64,000 nucleotides of DNA from Spirometra erinaceieuropaei (GCA_902702965.1 CACRXP010000033.1:1536354-1600353), one strand, 5' to 3'; shown: positions 12,176-24,560, numbered from the stretch's first letter. Program-made: numbers and translations. The notes: generated from the letters alone by a model not told the origin.

Positions 12176-13689
12176 TCAGTTTAAAGCACTCCACAAGATA
12201 ATAATGAATGCCGTAAGCGTCCCCAATAGCCACGTCGTTGTTTTCAAAGCAATCATAATCTCCATTTTTTGTGATTCTGTTCACACAAACGCAACCTATT
12301 TCTTTGTTTCAGCAAAAGCTAGAAAATTCCGGTCTGGTTGAAAATTGTTCACACAATTCGCAAAAACTTCTCAAAGTGATTTTCATATTTTTCTGCATTA
12401 AGGGGACTGTCTGTTTAGAACGATTCTTGGAAGTTCCTTACACAACTTCCGAATTCTGTCTTTTGATTTTTGAATAAGCCAGTTCGTCCTGCTTTTGGGG
12501 CTCGTCTGTAAGGTCCGACAGTGTCTACTTATAAATCTCTTCGCCATGTCTGCAGACACATGCGTGCGGCTGTGGACAGCGCAATTCAACAAGGACTGTT
12601 GGCCTAAAAAGGAAGTCAACCGCATAAATTAAGAACCAGGAATCCGAATGTTTTCCTGGATGTTCAACTGCTTCCTAGAGGCGGGTACAAATGCTGATTC
12701 TATGGCAGAGAGACTAGATTCCTCGACTGGAAGGCAGAGCCTACACTAACACCATCTAAGCGTCCCATTCCCTTAGTGAACATGCAGTTTAGACAGCTTG
12801 GTCTTAGCAGGATGTATGTAACTTCCTCCGGGGACGTGGTTAAGGTCGCTTGATCAGATGAACGCTTTTGATCGACCGTCCTCATTTGGCGCAAATCTAC
12901 TGTGGGTGCAATAACGTGGCTAAAAAGTAGACGGTTCTCCAGTACCTGAGCTAGGAAAACTGATTGTCATCTTATTCTGGATTAGCTAAGTATAAAAACT
13001 ACCAGGGCAGTTTTCTAGAGACAGATGAGACAAGTCGCCGTCGTCGTCGAAGTCCCATATCATCATCACCACCTCCTCTTCAGTATGAAGATATTCCCAT
13101 CTGACTTACTGACAATTGCTCTATCATTCTCACTTCTGGATCTGGATAGCAAAAAGGGACAAAATACACCTATCGCGCCATCAACGACGCGGAGGTTTTG
13201 TCCATTATGCCTCAGTATGCCCGTCAGATAATGATCGCCCATGGAATAGCTATAAAACGGCATAATATTTTCACTGACTAAGATCGCCGCCTAACGCTAT
13301 GCCTTTCGACGAATCCACAAAGAAAGTGCCATGTTCGGCCTCTAAGTTATTCAAGTCTCTCCACCTTCGCAGATCAGTGTACTGCCTTGGACGTTTAAGT
13401 TCCGGCTTCATTCTTCTCTTATACTGTGCCGTGGCCCAATTCTCTGTTTATTAAAATGAATATTGGGGGAGTACACACAGGTATTGCCGAAAAACGCGAG
13501 AGACGCAGGGGGCGCCATCAGCCAGTAGTAACCCAATGGCAGGCGCATCCAATCACAGCCGACAGAGGGTAAGTCGGGTAGCCCACGCGGTAACGGCGAT
13601 CAGACTGTATGCTCATGAGCCGGCTGCATCCACTCAACCCACTTAAAACTCCAGAAAAACCATCGCCTGTCGTTAAACAGTGACTATCT
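12176..13689. other. Intron between F9 and F10, unassigned
   Basis: No motif is recognised. A short minus-strand patch at about 12520-12580 weakly resembles a finger exon but lacks splice sites and spacing. Confidence 0.4.
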
Positions 13690-13745
13690 ACGACGGCCAA
13701 CAAGTCAGAAATGGTCATTCCGGTGTCCCTCTTCCTTGCCAGAAA
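13690..13745 (+). mobile_element. SINE tail fragment
   Basis: CAAGTCAGAAATGGTCATTC followed by CGGTGTCCCTCTTCCTTGCC matches the SINE tail, with an AT-rich end. No tRNA-like part is left. Confidence 0.5.
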
Positions 13746-13997
13746 TAATTTTTTTTAATTTTTGATAACTAATCACCATGCGATTCGGCCAGAACGAAAC
13801 CGACAATGTTTCTTTGCGTTCTGCAATAAGGATAGATCATTAGTGCACGCCAGTCACATATGATTGAATACTTCAGCCAGCATGACACAAAACCATCATT
13901 GCGACGGTAAGAACACTTCTCGATTGTCAACTGACGCAGGCACGAACCCCGGGGTATGCAGCCCGGGATAGGGGTATAAGTGACCAATGAAGACAAC

Positions 13998-14048
13998 AAG
14001 AACTCAGAAATGGCCACTCCGCTGTCCATTGTCTTCATCAGCAAAAGA
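13998..14048 (+). mobile_element. SINE tail fragment
   Basis: CAGAAATGGCCACTCCGCTG followed by TCCATTGTCTTCATCAGCA matches the SINE tail. Confidence 0.45.
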
Positions 14049-15675
14049 CTTTTCAAACATTGATTGCTGGTCGCAAAGCTGAGATGCCGATTTCCGTTAT
14101 ACAGTCAGGATAGCTTGATGCATGCCACACTCATGTGACTGAGACAACCTCGGCAGTAGTTGTCATGCAACTGGTACATCGGACGCTATACACGCTACGC
14201 TGTAGTTGGAAGGAATTCCACAGAAGTCATTCGCCAAGCCTATAGAATGTTTAAAGAAAAGATATCGGCCCAAGGAGCATCGGCTGACAGCGAATTAAAG
14301 TCATTCAACCATAATTGAGCATCATCGTACCCCAGGCCGAACTTCAGTGTAGTGAAATCCACCCGTCCTAGTCCTCGTTAACACTTAGGGGGATTTAAAC
14401 ATAAAAAAATAAACCGGGAGAACAGTGATGGCCTGCATGTAAGTCGATATGTGGAAATGTGTCTGTGGGCGCACTAGCTACTGTGACATCATCCTTCATC
14501 TACGCCCGCTACACACCGGCTCGTTAATCGTTTCAAGCGAAACAGTCTGTTGTAGATCACTTGCCAGAATAAAGGGGCTACAACCAGTTGGTCGGGGTTA
14601 TTTGATCAAAAATCGAGTCAGATCCACCGCACTCTCTCCGCAGTCCGGCACCAGGAATCCATGGCAAGACCGACTGGAGACGGCGGACAGAAAAAGACTC
14701 TATGAGGAAACCAATGAGATAGAACATGAGGGCGTTAAATAACCGAAAGGGAAAAACGATAAGCGAAAGGTTGCGTACGTTTGTGAATGCCGTTGATATG
14801 CCTTTTCAGGGATCCTTTCTCAGCGAATGCCTTTCCACAAGTCTCACACGTATAATCTCGTAGTTCTAAAAAGGAAACAAAGAACCCCGGTTTTAGGAGT
14901 GGATAACGTTCCTCATGGAGTGCTTTAAAACTATTAGGTAAGAAATCCTCTGGCCCATCTAACGAACCTCTGCCTAAAGTGCCCCATCAAATTTTGAACC
15001 AAGCTTTTGTTGCAATGTCCTCAACAAATCCCCACAACGCTTTCAATAGGAGGTTGATAACCTGATTCAGGCGATGCCTGAGATCGGAGTTACATGACGT
15101 TTCTACTCTCCTGAGGCTTAACTATTAGTCGGCCATATCGCCGATGCTGCGTTCCAATGGCTTATGCAGGCGGTACTAGTTAACTCACACTCTGACCGTA
15201 CTTTGGAGAGCTCGTGTATTTCTGAAAGTGCTCCGTATTAAGATCGTGTGTGAAAGCGAAATGTATCAGAGACCTTTAGACTCCATAATAGAGGAAAAAC
15301 CATGGCATCGCTGTTAAACTAGGAAACTCCTAGCAGATTCATAAGTGCACGGATCCGAATACTATGATGTCAAGTACGCAACTAATCAGCTAAAGTGTGC
15401 TCAGGTCACTTCGTTTTCCCAGGCAGGATTGAGAAGCGAAGCTTAGCCGCTATGCTGGCGACCGTACGCTGAAAATGTAAAAGCTAGAGGGAGCGGCTGT
15501 GCCTTTCCCCCAAACCAAATCGGTGACGTACCGCTCTCAAGAGACCCAACGCACGATAATTTACCCTAACTGGGAGAAGTTAGCGGAGGCTGGGTTAGCT
15601 TATTACAGTTCATATACGCGGAACAACGCTACGTGGAAGGACGTCCGACTCCTATGATAAAAGCATAAACGCATA
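14049..15675. other. Introns around F9, otherwise unassigned
   Basis: Apart from exon F9 (14779-14865) there are no motifs or clear repeats up to foldback element A. Confidence 0.4.
14779..14865 (-). CDS. Zinc-finger exon F9 (C2H2, single finger)
   Basis: The acceptor is TTGTTTCCTTTTTAG and the donor C|GTACGC. Codons read LRDYTCETCGKAF, helix EKGSLKR, then H-INGI-H. All ligands are intact. Contact residues E, G, S, R equal those of F4. It ends in C, so joining to F10 makes CGC (Arg). The exon has no long open frame around it and was found by matching the repeated exon pattern and its splice sites. Confidence 0.86.
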
Positions 15676-16647
15676 CAGTGAGTGACCGACCTCATGAAAT
15701 GTTGACTGAAATTCTAAAATGTGACTTCGATTAGGAAGGTTTACTTAGGTGGTGTTGAAACACTCATTATCATGGGAAATAGGCCTGATATATTTCGGAC
15801 TTGACAGAATGTCAGCTTTTAAATGTTCTACATTTTAATCTTCTGCAGAAACCGCACTCAGTAAAAAATGACTACTTGAGTAGCCTGAATTTTTTACAAT
15901 GATTTTCGATGGCCTTCAAAATTCAAATATATTTTATAGAAATCCGAACAAAAATATGCTTTCTTTCAGTAGTTTGACAGACAATCACATCGTCTTTAGA
16001 TTCGATATTTGACAAAAGGAGTACAATTAGGTTTTTAAAATTTGTCTAATTCCCGAATAATTTGGAGCCTGATCAGCCGTTGCATTAGCGGTTAGTGATT
16101 TCAGTCTACAAGGCTCATGTGTTCCCCGTAAAAAAATCACATATTCTTCTATGTCTTTAAACAGATACTATATAGGATCCATAAAATTTTGCAGTGGATG
16201 CGGACCATGTTGTACATTTCATGAGCAGTGGTAAACAGACAGGTACGATGCTGTATGAATGGACATTGCAACATTAGAAACTTTTTCAAAACCTAATTAT
16301 ACTCCTTCTTCGAGCATAAAATAAAGAGTCGACGCGGTTCTCTATCAAATAACTGAAAGAAAGTATAGTTTTATTCGTGGTTTCTATACAATATATTTAA
16401 ATTGGCAAGACTATCGAAAATCAATAAGAAAAATGCATGCCAATTAAGTAGTCATTTATTTCCGAATACGGTTTCTACGGGAGATTTAAAAACAGTGCAC
16501 TGGAAAGCTGACGTCCTGCCGAGTCCAAAATATTATAAAATTATGCCACAAGAAAATCAGTTTCGCATCCGCGCTTAAGTAATCCTTCCTAATCGAAAAA
16601 GCATCTCAGAATTTCAGCCAACATTTCATGAGATCGGTCATTCACTG
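15676..16647. mobile_element. Foldback element A (TA-flanked, ~972 bp)
   Basis: The left end CAGTGAGTGACCGACCTCAT matches the inverted right end ATGAGATCGGTCATTCACTG, and TA lies immediately outside each end. The two halves are near-complementary over most of their length (for example CCTAATTATACTCCTTC inverted as GGAGTACAATTAGG). No transposase is visible. CAGT ends with TA duplication point to a Tc1/mariner-type MITE. Confidence 0.8.
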
Positions 16648-17018
16648 TAGGACAACGACGTTCTTACAGCGTTGAAAGTCTGTTTCCAAAAGTTGAATCT
16701 TGAATTTACGTTGTGTTCGAACAAAAAATTCTCCACTTCGTACTCTAGACAGAATGTTTGCTAACTATCCTCTTTTGCTCACACGTTTTAATCGGTACAG
16801 ACAAAAAAGCAGCTGATAAAGTCACTGTAATTATTCCATCCAAAATAACTATTTGTTGAAATCAATAACTCTTACGTTTTTAAAGTCAGTAGTACGGTAG
16901 TTGTGATAAAGCAAAAACCGCACAAGCGTACTTCAGCGAAAAATGCAAACATGAAGAAGTCAAAAAAATATGAAAAGGGGAAATGGAACGATAAACTAGT
17001 AATAAAAAGGGAACCTAC

Positions 17019-17105
17019 TTTTGTGGATACCATCGATATGATTCTTCAGGTGTGCAACCCGCGAAAACGCTTTACCGCAAATTTCACAAGCATATTCTCT
17101 CAGCT
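17019..17105 (-). CDS. Zinc-finger exon F8 (C2H2, single finger)
   Basis: The acceptor is TTATCTTCATTCCAG and the donor A|GTAGGT. Codons read LREYACEICGKAF, helix RVAHLKN, then H-IDGI-H. All zinc ligands and core residues are intact. Contact residues are R, A, H, N, nearly those of F3 (R, S, H, N), and both share HLKNH. The next exon downstream is F9, just as F4 follows F3, which suggests duplication of a two-finger block. Confidence 0.87.
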
Positions 17106-18855
17106 CTGGAATGAAGATAAAGGCGCCAGATTTGGTTAAAGTGTTAAGGTGCACGAGACTCGCGTCGAACTTCCACAAACGAGACTCAGGAACCTGTAGT
17201 AGTTGCCAAATTCTTAGAGGTACCCTACACAAGGGAAAGACACGTTGCCTTCCTAGATATAACCGCTCGACATAGAACACCCGCCAGCGTCCAAAAACTT
17301 TAAAGGCAAAACCTTTTCCTTAGGTACCGAGAACATCATACCGCAGGCCAAAGAATCGTTTTGTTTGCTCAATGGACCATTTCAAGTCAGACTACGAACT
17401 GCCTGTTTTTTCGTTTCAAATGAGACGCTGACGTCTAACCTACGACAACAGGATGGGATGCATAGATTAAGCATTGAAAAATGTGAGCAGATTGCTTTAG
17501 CCGGCTGTTTACGATTTGATATCTCCTCACAAAACTGTCCCATTCGAGACAGCCAGAACACCACAATGTGCGCTCGTCTTCCGGGTATACACACCGGCAT
17601 TCATAAGTCGTCAGGAAGATCAGACGGACAAGTAACGGACACACGCAGATCCTTCTGATAGTTGATATGTCGCGATATGTCCACAGAGACTTTTAAGGGC
17701 CTCAAGAATTCATTTAACGGTGTAAGTCAGTGTAATGGGCGACAGGACGCATCAAAGGCCTGATCAAATATTAAGCTGTTATGCGAAAGTATTGTGGACA
17801 AGAACTTGGAGAGCGGATAAGTGAAAGAGCGACAATTCGTGACAGCACACCACCTTGTTCCAGAACGATTCGTGAAAACGTATCCGGACGCCGACAAGAG
17901 GTCGAAAGAGAAGATGGTGATTGACAGGTCGTAGTTGCGATCTCCGGCTCTGAAAACCGTCTTCCTGTCGCCTTTCAGAAACCGCCTGCAGATGACAATG
18001 ACACAATCAATTGCAACAATGTCCATGAAATCGATATGGCCGTAATTCCCGCAGTTCAAGTTACGTTCCCCAAACTCAAAGAATTCAGGCGCAGTCCCAA
18101 AAGGAACACATGACGCAAGGCGAAAAATGCAGCCAATTAGCTCATCAAACTTGAACAGGATATCTGCGAGCGGATTCTACCCTTGACAAAACGACGACTA
18201 CATTAGCGGACAGCAACATAGATCGCCAAAATCCAAACAGCCGAAACGCTGTGCGCCTGTTTTGTGATGGATCACGAAGGCGGATGGTGCCAAACACACA
18301 GGATTGGTGCCTTTGTCATCGGTGAGTTCAGTTGTTAGTACGTTGGCGGTACAAGGTATCCTCCAAACTGGTTCCAAACAACTTCCGAATTCCCCTAACA
18401 AAGTTCCCCATATTAGATGAGACAATATCGCAAACATATTGCAATTTTTTGGCAATTTTGGTTCAGTTTTTGCTCTCTGAAAACATTCTGCAGTGCATCT
18501 TCTTGTGTTCAATTGAGGAACGCCTTAAGGAAAAATCACACGGTACAGACATGATCGCGCCTGGTCCAATCGACCTTGCTCATGAGGTTTCTTGGAAATT
18601 TTCTGCGCAGGCGAGATCCAAACGGTCGGTCGAATTGTTTATTACAAGTTATTCCCTCTAGCTCTTCGGTTAGTGTGGTGACAAGAAACATTTCGTGGCG
18701 GTCCACGACTGCTGTATCACTGTGTCGTCATCCGGCTTTGCGACGTTCAGAAGAAAAGAGCAGGACAAACAGTTCTACGGAGAAAGTTCACGTGGTAGGA
18801 AAACAGATCCGTTCATAGAGATGAAATATAAACTAGACAGTAAGAAAGCGCGTAC
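17106..18855. other. Intron between F7 and F8, unassigned
   Basis: Several open frames of 60-110 codons on the minus strand have no recognisable domain and look like chance. Confidence 0.4.
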
Positions 18856-18942
18856 TTTTGTGGATACTGTCGACATGTCTCGCCACATCTCTTTTCTGTA
18901 GGAAGCCTTGGCCACAAATCTCACAGGCATATTCTTTCAGCA
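18856..18942 (-). CDS. Zinc-finger exon F7 (C2H2, single finger)
   Basis: The acceptor is ACTCCATTTTTAG and the donor A|GTACGC. Codons read LKEYACEICGQGF, helix QKRDVAR, then H-VDSI-H. The four ligands and the core Phe are kept; the usual helix Leu is Val. Contact residues are Q, R, D, R. The exon begins with TG, so joining to an upstream exon ending in A creates an internal ATG (Met) codon in the linker. That gives a possible alternative start, but there is no evidence it is used. Confidence 0.86.
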
Positions 18943-19229
18943 CTAAAAATGGAGTTTTAAAAAACATCCTGAGTAATATGGTGAAGAAGACAGGCAATAC
19001 TTGTTTTACTGCACTTTTTGCAGTCACAATGAGGGAAAGAGGGCATCAAATCAAAAGAGGCACCAGAGGATAAACAGCGAGCAAACAAACAAAAAGATCT
19101 ACGACACTCAGTATCAGAACTGCATGTAAGCACATGCGAAATCCGACGGACACTGGGCGATAGCCTCCTAACAGTCCAGAGGAATGTGTGATTGTCCTTA
19201 GATGGAAAGTTCACAGCATATGAACTGGA

Positions 19230-19450
19230 AAACCCACCTGTAATAGGGGACAGGTGGTAATGGGAGGTTTTACATGTGGGGCCGGGGGAACGCACAGGCG
19301 ACTAGGCCAAGTAATTGTATGTAAAACAAAGGTTGTACTTTGAGTGACTGAGAAATAGTTGCCTTAACCCTAATCTAAACTCCAACAGTATTGTGTGCAT
19401 CAGGTGGGACTACATAACCACATCTTACTGAAACCCTAAACGCAATTACA
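19230..19450. repeat. Repeat R4 with TTAGGG-like degenerate segment, copy 1
   Basis: ATAGGGGACAGGTGGTAATG, GCATCAGGTGGGACTACATA and AACCCTAATCTAAACTCC. Related sequence lies at 37870-38200. Confidence 0.4.
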
Positions 19451-19599
19451 ATAGTAAGCAGGATTGAAAATATCTCGCGGTTGCCACATGCCGAGGCATC
19501 CGCAAAGCGCGTCCCATCACAACACATGAACGCCATGTTTGTGGCGGGTAGTTTGGTCTACAATTTGTCCCCTAAGGAGTCTGAAGGAATGGGACAGGA

Positions 19600-19875
19600 C
19601 AATTTACGACATTCTGTGCCAGCGATAGGAGAGCGCCTCCCCCCCCCCCTCTACCATTCTATATACCCGATCGCAACCGACAGGACAACGAGCCCGTGGT
19701 TCAGCGGTTAGAGGAAATGAACTACTAACTAACAGGTCGCGGGATCGAGCCCTAGTAATTGCACACCTCGGGGTCGGGTGTGGCTGGCTGACGACGGCTA
19801 ATAAGCCGGAAATTGTTATTCGAATCTTCCTTGTCTTTGTCGGTCACGCTGTTTTGCATATGTTCTTTTTTCAGG
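19600..19875 (+). mobile_element. tRNA-derived SINE, copy 2
   Basis: The A box CGTGGTTCAGCGGTTAGAGG and B box GGGATCGAGCCC lie at about 19695-19755, followed by GGCTGGCTGACGACGGCTAA and the tail. Part of the preceding head block (GGAGAGCGCC...CTACCATT) is present. Confidence 0.7.
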
Positions 19876-21149
19876 CGGACAAGGCTACGGAGTGAATTCC
19901 TATCGGAGTAGGTATAATCGGGAGAAAGTCAACTCGCGTGGAGGACGACGGACAGGAAGAGCGATCAGAGCTCAGAAGACCGACCACCTTCAGGACTTAT
20001 TCACACACGCTAGAAGTCACGCATCAAACATGCAATCGACAGGTCCCACGTCTCTACGCAGAGGTTAATGGAATCGACAGTACCCAGGCAGAATGGCATA
20101 TCCTTCAGCTGACCTTACCATAAAAGTGTAGATGGTTCGCGATCTTAGCCCCCTATGCGTGGCTGACAGCTTATACCCAGCGTCAGTCTAACCATTTAAC
20201 TTTTTTCCAACAACCTCGGCATATGTGGCTACTTGTAGCTCGAAAGTCAGGCTAAGGAACAGTAAACAGACTTCAATCATCTTCGACTGCTTTTACGTCT
20301 TGCATATGCTTTTGTAGAAACGAAACGCATCACATTTTGGTGCTGAAAAGCATAAGTACCACTTTCCAGTCTGCGCCCTTCCTACGACGTGATTAAAGGT
20401 TCTCTTCTTCTTGTCTAGACTGTCATGTCGCCAGTGAGGATGTAGGAGGTGCGATGTCGGTCGATGATTGGGCCTACGTGCCTTATAACTGCCGCTTGTC
20501 CTGTTTCTGCCACTACCTCTGACGATGGACTCCTGTACGAGTCTGAAAGCTCAGGATAATAAACGAATTGTTCCGGTGCCCGATTCTTCTTCTTCTTCTT
20601 CTTCTTCTTCTTCTTCTTCAAATATGCATACACCTGGAACTCGAACTTTCGCCTTCATTCGTAGGAGGTATCTTCCACTTTGCACCTCTTCACAGAACCA
20701 GTGTTGACTGCAGAGAGTGACAATGAGAGTCGCGAACGTTATAGAAATACTCGTCTGAAGACCGCAATTTTATTTGGTCTCTTCTTCTGTTAGAGAATTA
20801 ACATAAGATCCGGCGAATGCGGTAAGAATGAATGCACCATAAGGGGATTTGCGCCAGCCGTGGGTTTCCTCGTTGCATCATGTTCGGTCCTGGTGAGTCA
20901 GTACTTCCCGTGATCTGTGAGCTATGATATCTGATAAGGTTTCTTGTTTCGACCGTCGCTTCAATCTAACTGAGGAAAGACTCTGCTGCTCTGATCATGT
21001 CGATAAGTAGCTGTGCAGTCCCCTTAACGACGAATTCCGGATCAGTTTGCGGAACTTGTTCTATAGTGGTGCATTGCACATGGTATCCCGTTCACAAGCT
21101 CGTTCAGTCCCACTCTGCTGAAGCTTATCTTGTACCACTCTCGCCTGTA
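19876..21149. other. Intron between F6 and F7, unassigned part
   Basis: Holds the TTC microsatellite at 20584-20619 and nothing else recognised. Confidence 0.4.
20584..20619. repeat. TTC microsatellite
   Basis: Twelve TTC units, uninterrupted. Confidence 0.95.
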
Positions 21150-21484
21150 AACTTAAAGTATCTGGTGTAATCTTAGTCAGTCCTCTTACGAGAGATTATT
21201 CGGAGGTGCATTCGGATCATAGGCCTGTAGTGTTTAATTACTATTGTCACCCCACCTATTTATTTTCGGGGAAGGGGGTGGTTGAGTGGGACGCAAATCG
21301 GGCGAAAGTAAGTGCCGATACGTTTGTGCAGAAATCGAGTCTGTCGTTCGGAAGGGCTTATCGAGGAACTCATCGGAGTGTTTCGCGCCCACCGAAAGTT
21401 CCGGCAAGTGTAATATGCGAGTTCCAAGAGGCGATGGCAAGAAGGAAACTAGAAAACTGGAGCAATAATTTTCTACCTGCCTGA
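21150..21484 (+). mobile_element. Possible LINE endonuclease C-terminal fragment
   Basis: The open frame reads LTRDYSEVHSDHRPVVFNYY; SDHRPV is the typical last motif of LINE apurinic-type endonucleases (catalytic His). It is followed by EWDANRAKVSADTF and ends at a stop at 21482-21484. No RT follows. It could instead be a chance match, since only one motif is clear. Confidence 0.4.
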
Positions 21485-21795
21485 CGGTTCTGAGCTCAGA
21501 GTCTAACCCATCATCACAGGAAGTTCCAGATAAACAAGGTGGCCGCAGTCATCCTCTGCAGTCCTTCACCTACTTATAGTCAAATATCATAGGGACTGTA
21601 CGGCAATGCCCTCCCGTATGAGCAATAAGTTAAAATCTCATCTTGTTGGTGATTTACACGCAAAATAAAGCAAGCTCATAATTGCATCCGGGTTTACAAA
21701 ATTGGCGGCTGATGGGTCCTACGTACTTTCAAGCGTAGCGTACACAGCTAATTTTTGGGCACGACATGGAAACGGGAAGTCCCCGTAGCAGAGGT

Positions 21796-21922
21796 GGCCT
21801 TGCGCTTAGTTTCAGGGAGGTAAAGGTGGGGACACAGTCTAGGCCCGAGATTTTGGTTAGTTTTCGGTACAGGATTAGGACACGTTAAACGGTACACCCC
21901 CCGAAACTTAGCGCAAGACCAC
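21796..21922. mobile_element. Small MITE-like inverted repeat (~126 bp)
   Basis: GTGGCCTTGCGCTTAGTTTC at the left is the near-perfect inverse of GAAACTTAGCGCAAGACCAC at the right. No coding sequence is present. Confidence 0.5.
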
Positions 21923-22310
21923 GAGGTTCCCATTCCTGTGTCCTATCGTCTGTGCAGTGTGCAGGGGTCCCTTGAGCGTTAAAACACGCTGGTTAGCGCA
22001 AAAAATCAGGATCTAGCATTCTGTTTGGGAAGAAAATCCAGCTGGCAACGCAAGTCTTACATTCTGAGAAACATGCAGTTTGAAACTAATCAAAAATAAC
22101 TATCATATCGAGCGCCCGTAAGATTATTAGAGGTTTCACAAAGAGTTACACAGGCAGGCAGTATCACGGACAAAGGTACCGTGTTATCAGTTCAACCAGA
22201 AAGACACGGTACAGTGAAAAACCCCAAAGAAAAACTGGAGGAAAATTAAGGAAAGAAAACTACGAACGGACAAACCCATGAAACGTAAAAGAAAGTGAAA
22301 CTAGGTATAC

Positions 22311-22345
22311 TTTAGTAGACACCGTTGATATGCTGCTATGTCTAC
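22311..22345 (-). pseudogene. Truncated zinc-finger exon copy of F6
   Basis: About 35 bp of the 3' half of a finger exon remain, ending at a still valid GTATAC donor. The last His codon is TAC and is followed by TAA, so it cannot code. Flanking intron sequence (CGTAAAAGAAAGT...) matches the DNA beside F6, 0.85 kb away. The 5' half is missing, and a long TAC/ACT microsatellite starts about 170 bp further on. Confidence 0.6.
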
Positions 22346-22512
22346 CAAATTAAGGCTGGCTAATGAGTTTATTTCTGGTGTCTGTTCATTCGCCACTCCA
22401 AAAGGTAGACCAAATACGTCTAGGAATTGCAAATCTATTATGGGTGCTATGATTAAGTATCGATGACGGTACTGCTACCACTGCGACCGTTAGTAACGCC
22501 ACTAGAACTACT

Positions 22513-22743
<231 letters not shown>

Positions 22744-23049
22744 TACTTCTACTGACACTACTGCTGCTAATATTCCTACAAATTTTCGTGTATTTAACAC
22801 AGAGTTTATTAATACCGGTACCAATGTTGCCAATGGGGGTGCTACTGTAAATAAAACGGTATGTAGTACCAGAAGAATTGCTAAGAGTGTCTTAAGCAGA
22901 TAACTAGTGCGGCAGCTCCCTCTGTAACCAACAGTACTGATGGAACTGCAGCAAGCAACTGTATACCGCTGGCAAGAGCGATATCGCAAAGAAAAAGACT
23001 GATGCATTCTCATCAGCAAAAATAATCGACGAAAACAATTAAATAACAC

Positions 23050-23118
23050 GCCTACTTAATTCAGTAGGCATTTTTAAATGTCGCAACAGACTAATTCGCC
23101 GCGAATTAGTGTTGCGAC
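23050..23118. repeat. Two adjacent hairpins beside exon F6
   Basis: Hairpin 1 (23050-23069): GCCTACT and AGTAGGC around a 6-nt loop. Hairpin 2 (23080-23118): an arm of GTCGCAAC...ACTAATTCGC pairs with GCGAATTAGTGTTGCGAC, with a 2-nt bulge and a 1-nt loop. They lie 42 bp beyond the F6 donor. Confidence 0.7.
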
Positions 23119-23159
23119 TCCGGAAGCATAGCCGTAAAAGAAAGTAAAGCAAGGCATAC

Positions 23160-23246
23160 TTTCGTGGACACCGTTGATATGCCTCTCTAGTCCTCTTTTC
23201 TCCGAAAAGGCCTTGCCACAGGTCTCGCAGGCGTATTCTCGGAGGT
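23160..23246 (-). CDS. Zinc-finger exon F6 (C2H2, single finger)
   Basis: The acceptor is GTCTTCCCTTTTCAG and the donor A|GTATGC. Codons read LREYACETCGKAF, helix SEKRGLER with contact residues E, R, G, R, then H-INGV-H. All zinc ligands are intact. It resembles F10 in both protein (KAF-x-EKR-x-LERH) and DNA, so the two look like recent duplicates. The DNA just beyond its donor is also found beside the pseudo-exon at 22311-22345, which shows that local duplication included intron sequence. Two hairpins (23050-23118) lie in the downstream intron near the donor. Confidence 0.88.
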
Positions 23247-23734
23247 CTGAAAAGGGAAGACAAGGCTCCTCAGAAGTCGGAAATTCTCTCGACTGACATT
23301 AACAATTCCCCAATCACCTGTGACCCGATCCAATACCATCAGAATACTAACCTTATGAAATAAACTAACGAGGGTCCGTTACCAGCAAGCATACTCTTGC
23401 CGAGTTAATTAGATTACCCCCAGAGGATCTCAAAACAGAATTTTATCTGTCGTACTACTAAATGCTAACATAGCTTTCTGTGTTTTTCAGGCAACGAATT
23501 TCAGAGGAGTGGAAACCTCGTACGCATTTGTGCGACAGATCAGTTCGATCGTTATGAGCGATGATAATCACCGTTTGTCGCAAAACAACGACTCACGCAG
23601 AATGCGCCGCACTCTCTCCTCCTCCGCCGCCAAATTGGCAAGACTAAGTTAGGGCGACTGGCCGCGATATCGCGCACAGTGGCTGACAAGGCAAGGCATC
23701 TCATCTACGCATGCCCCGCACGCTCCGGCCGCGC

Positions 23735-23985
23735 GCGCGATGAACCAGGCGATAACAGGAACAAGAAAAGGGGCAGCTCGCATCCCCACTGACTGGGAGT
23801 GTCGTAGGGGTCACATTGAGAAGGAGCCATTGAAGTCTGACTCTCGTCCTGGAAGAAGGACTAAGTTATCCAGTCAGCTGGAAGTTCTCCAAGCCACGAT
23901 TTATGGCACACGATGATAACTTAACAGCGACTCAGCTTGTTTGTGTCGAGTAAATGAACTGAAGTGCTATAGGGACGGAGTTCGT
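23735..23985 (+). repeat. Composite repeat R1, last module
   Basis: GACTGGGAGTGTCGTAGGGG ... GGAGCCATTGAAGTCTGACT ... CCAAGCCACGATTTATGGC matches the corresponding parts at 25480-25690 and 48205-48400. Confidence 0.5.
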
Positions 23986-24267
23986 AGAGTCCACCTCGAC
24001 CTCCCCTAGGCACGAGCCCACTGTTAGAGCCAATCAGTCAGCCGATGCGCGGACAGGGTTAGGTGGCTGGCGCATAGTGAATTTGCGTCCAGGCGTTCCA
24101 CCACACCCCCCCCCCCACGTGTGGTCTACAGCCCAAATAACGCACACCGCGTCCCCACATGAACCCGGTGTTGGTCCAGCGGATCTTCTATGTAGCTCGC
24201 TGTAGGAGCCACGGCAGTTTGGCCATCGCAAACGAAGATGCCCAATGCGTGCTCCACCACATTATGG

Positions 24268-24445
24268 GCGCTGGGATTGGGTGAATGGCCATTCCAGTCT
24301 CTCTTGTCTATGTCGGTACTAACATTCTGCCTATATCATGCGCCGCTGTGTGGTTGCTGGTTGGGCTCGAGAGAGGACACGAAAGGCACAACGGAACGGG
24401 TGAGTTCCGCAAGAACGATCGGTGAGCACCCCTCTAGCACGGCGA
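24268..24445 (+). mobile_element. SINE tail plus head fragment, copy 3
   Basis: The tail (AATGGCCATTCCAGTCTC) runs into the head block (GGTTGGGCTCGAGAGAGGAC ... ACGATCGGTGAGCACCCC). The tRNA-like part is missing. Confidence 0.65.
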
Positions 24446-24464
24446 ATTAGTTTTTAATGGGAAC

Positions 24465-24560
24465 GGACTTGCGCAGCATCTATCGCACTCTCTCCTCACA
24501 CACCCGCCAGGGTCCCCCGCCAGGACGGAGTCAGAAAGGGCGGAGGTAAGATCGGAGGTC
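24465..24560 (+). repeat. Composite repeat R1, middle-module fragment
   Basis: GGACTTGCGCAGCATCTATC then GCACTCTCTCCTC and AGGACGGAGTCAGAAAGG match the middle module at 25225-25320 and 28305-28400. Confidence 0.5.

Noticed and set aside
12515..12585. Additional decayed finger exon on the minus strand
   Set aside because: A short resemblance (CGCACGCATGTGTCTGC, then TGGCGAAGAG) without acceptor, donor, spacing or frame.
17727..18512. Minus-strand frames of 104-110 codons in the F7-F8 intron as genes
   Set aside because: No domain, no plausible splice context, and overlapping frames of similar length on both strands.
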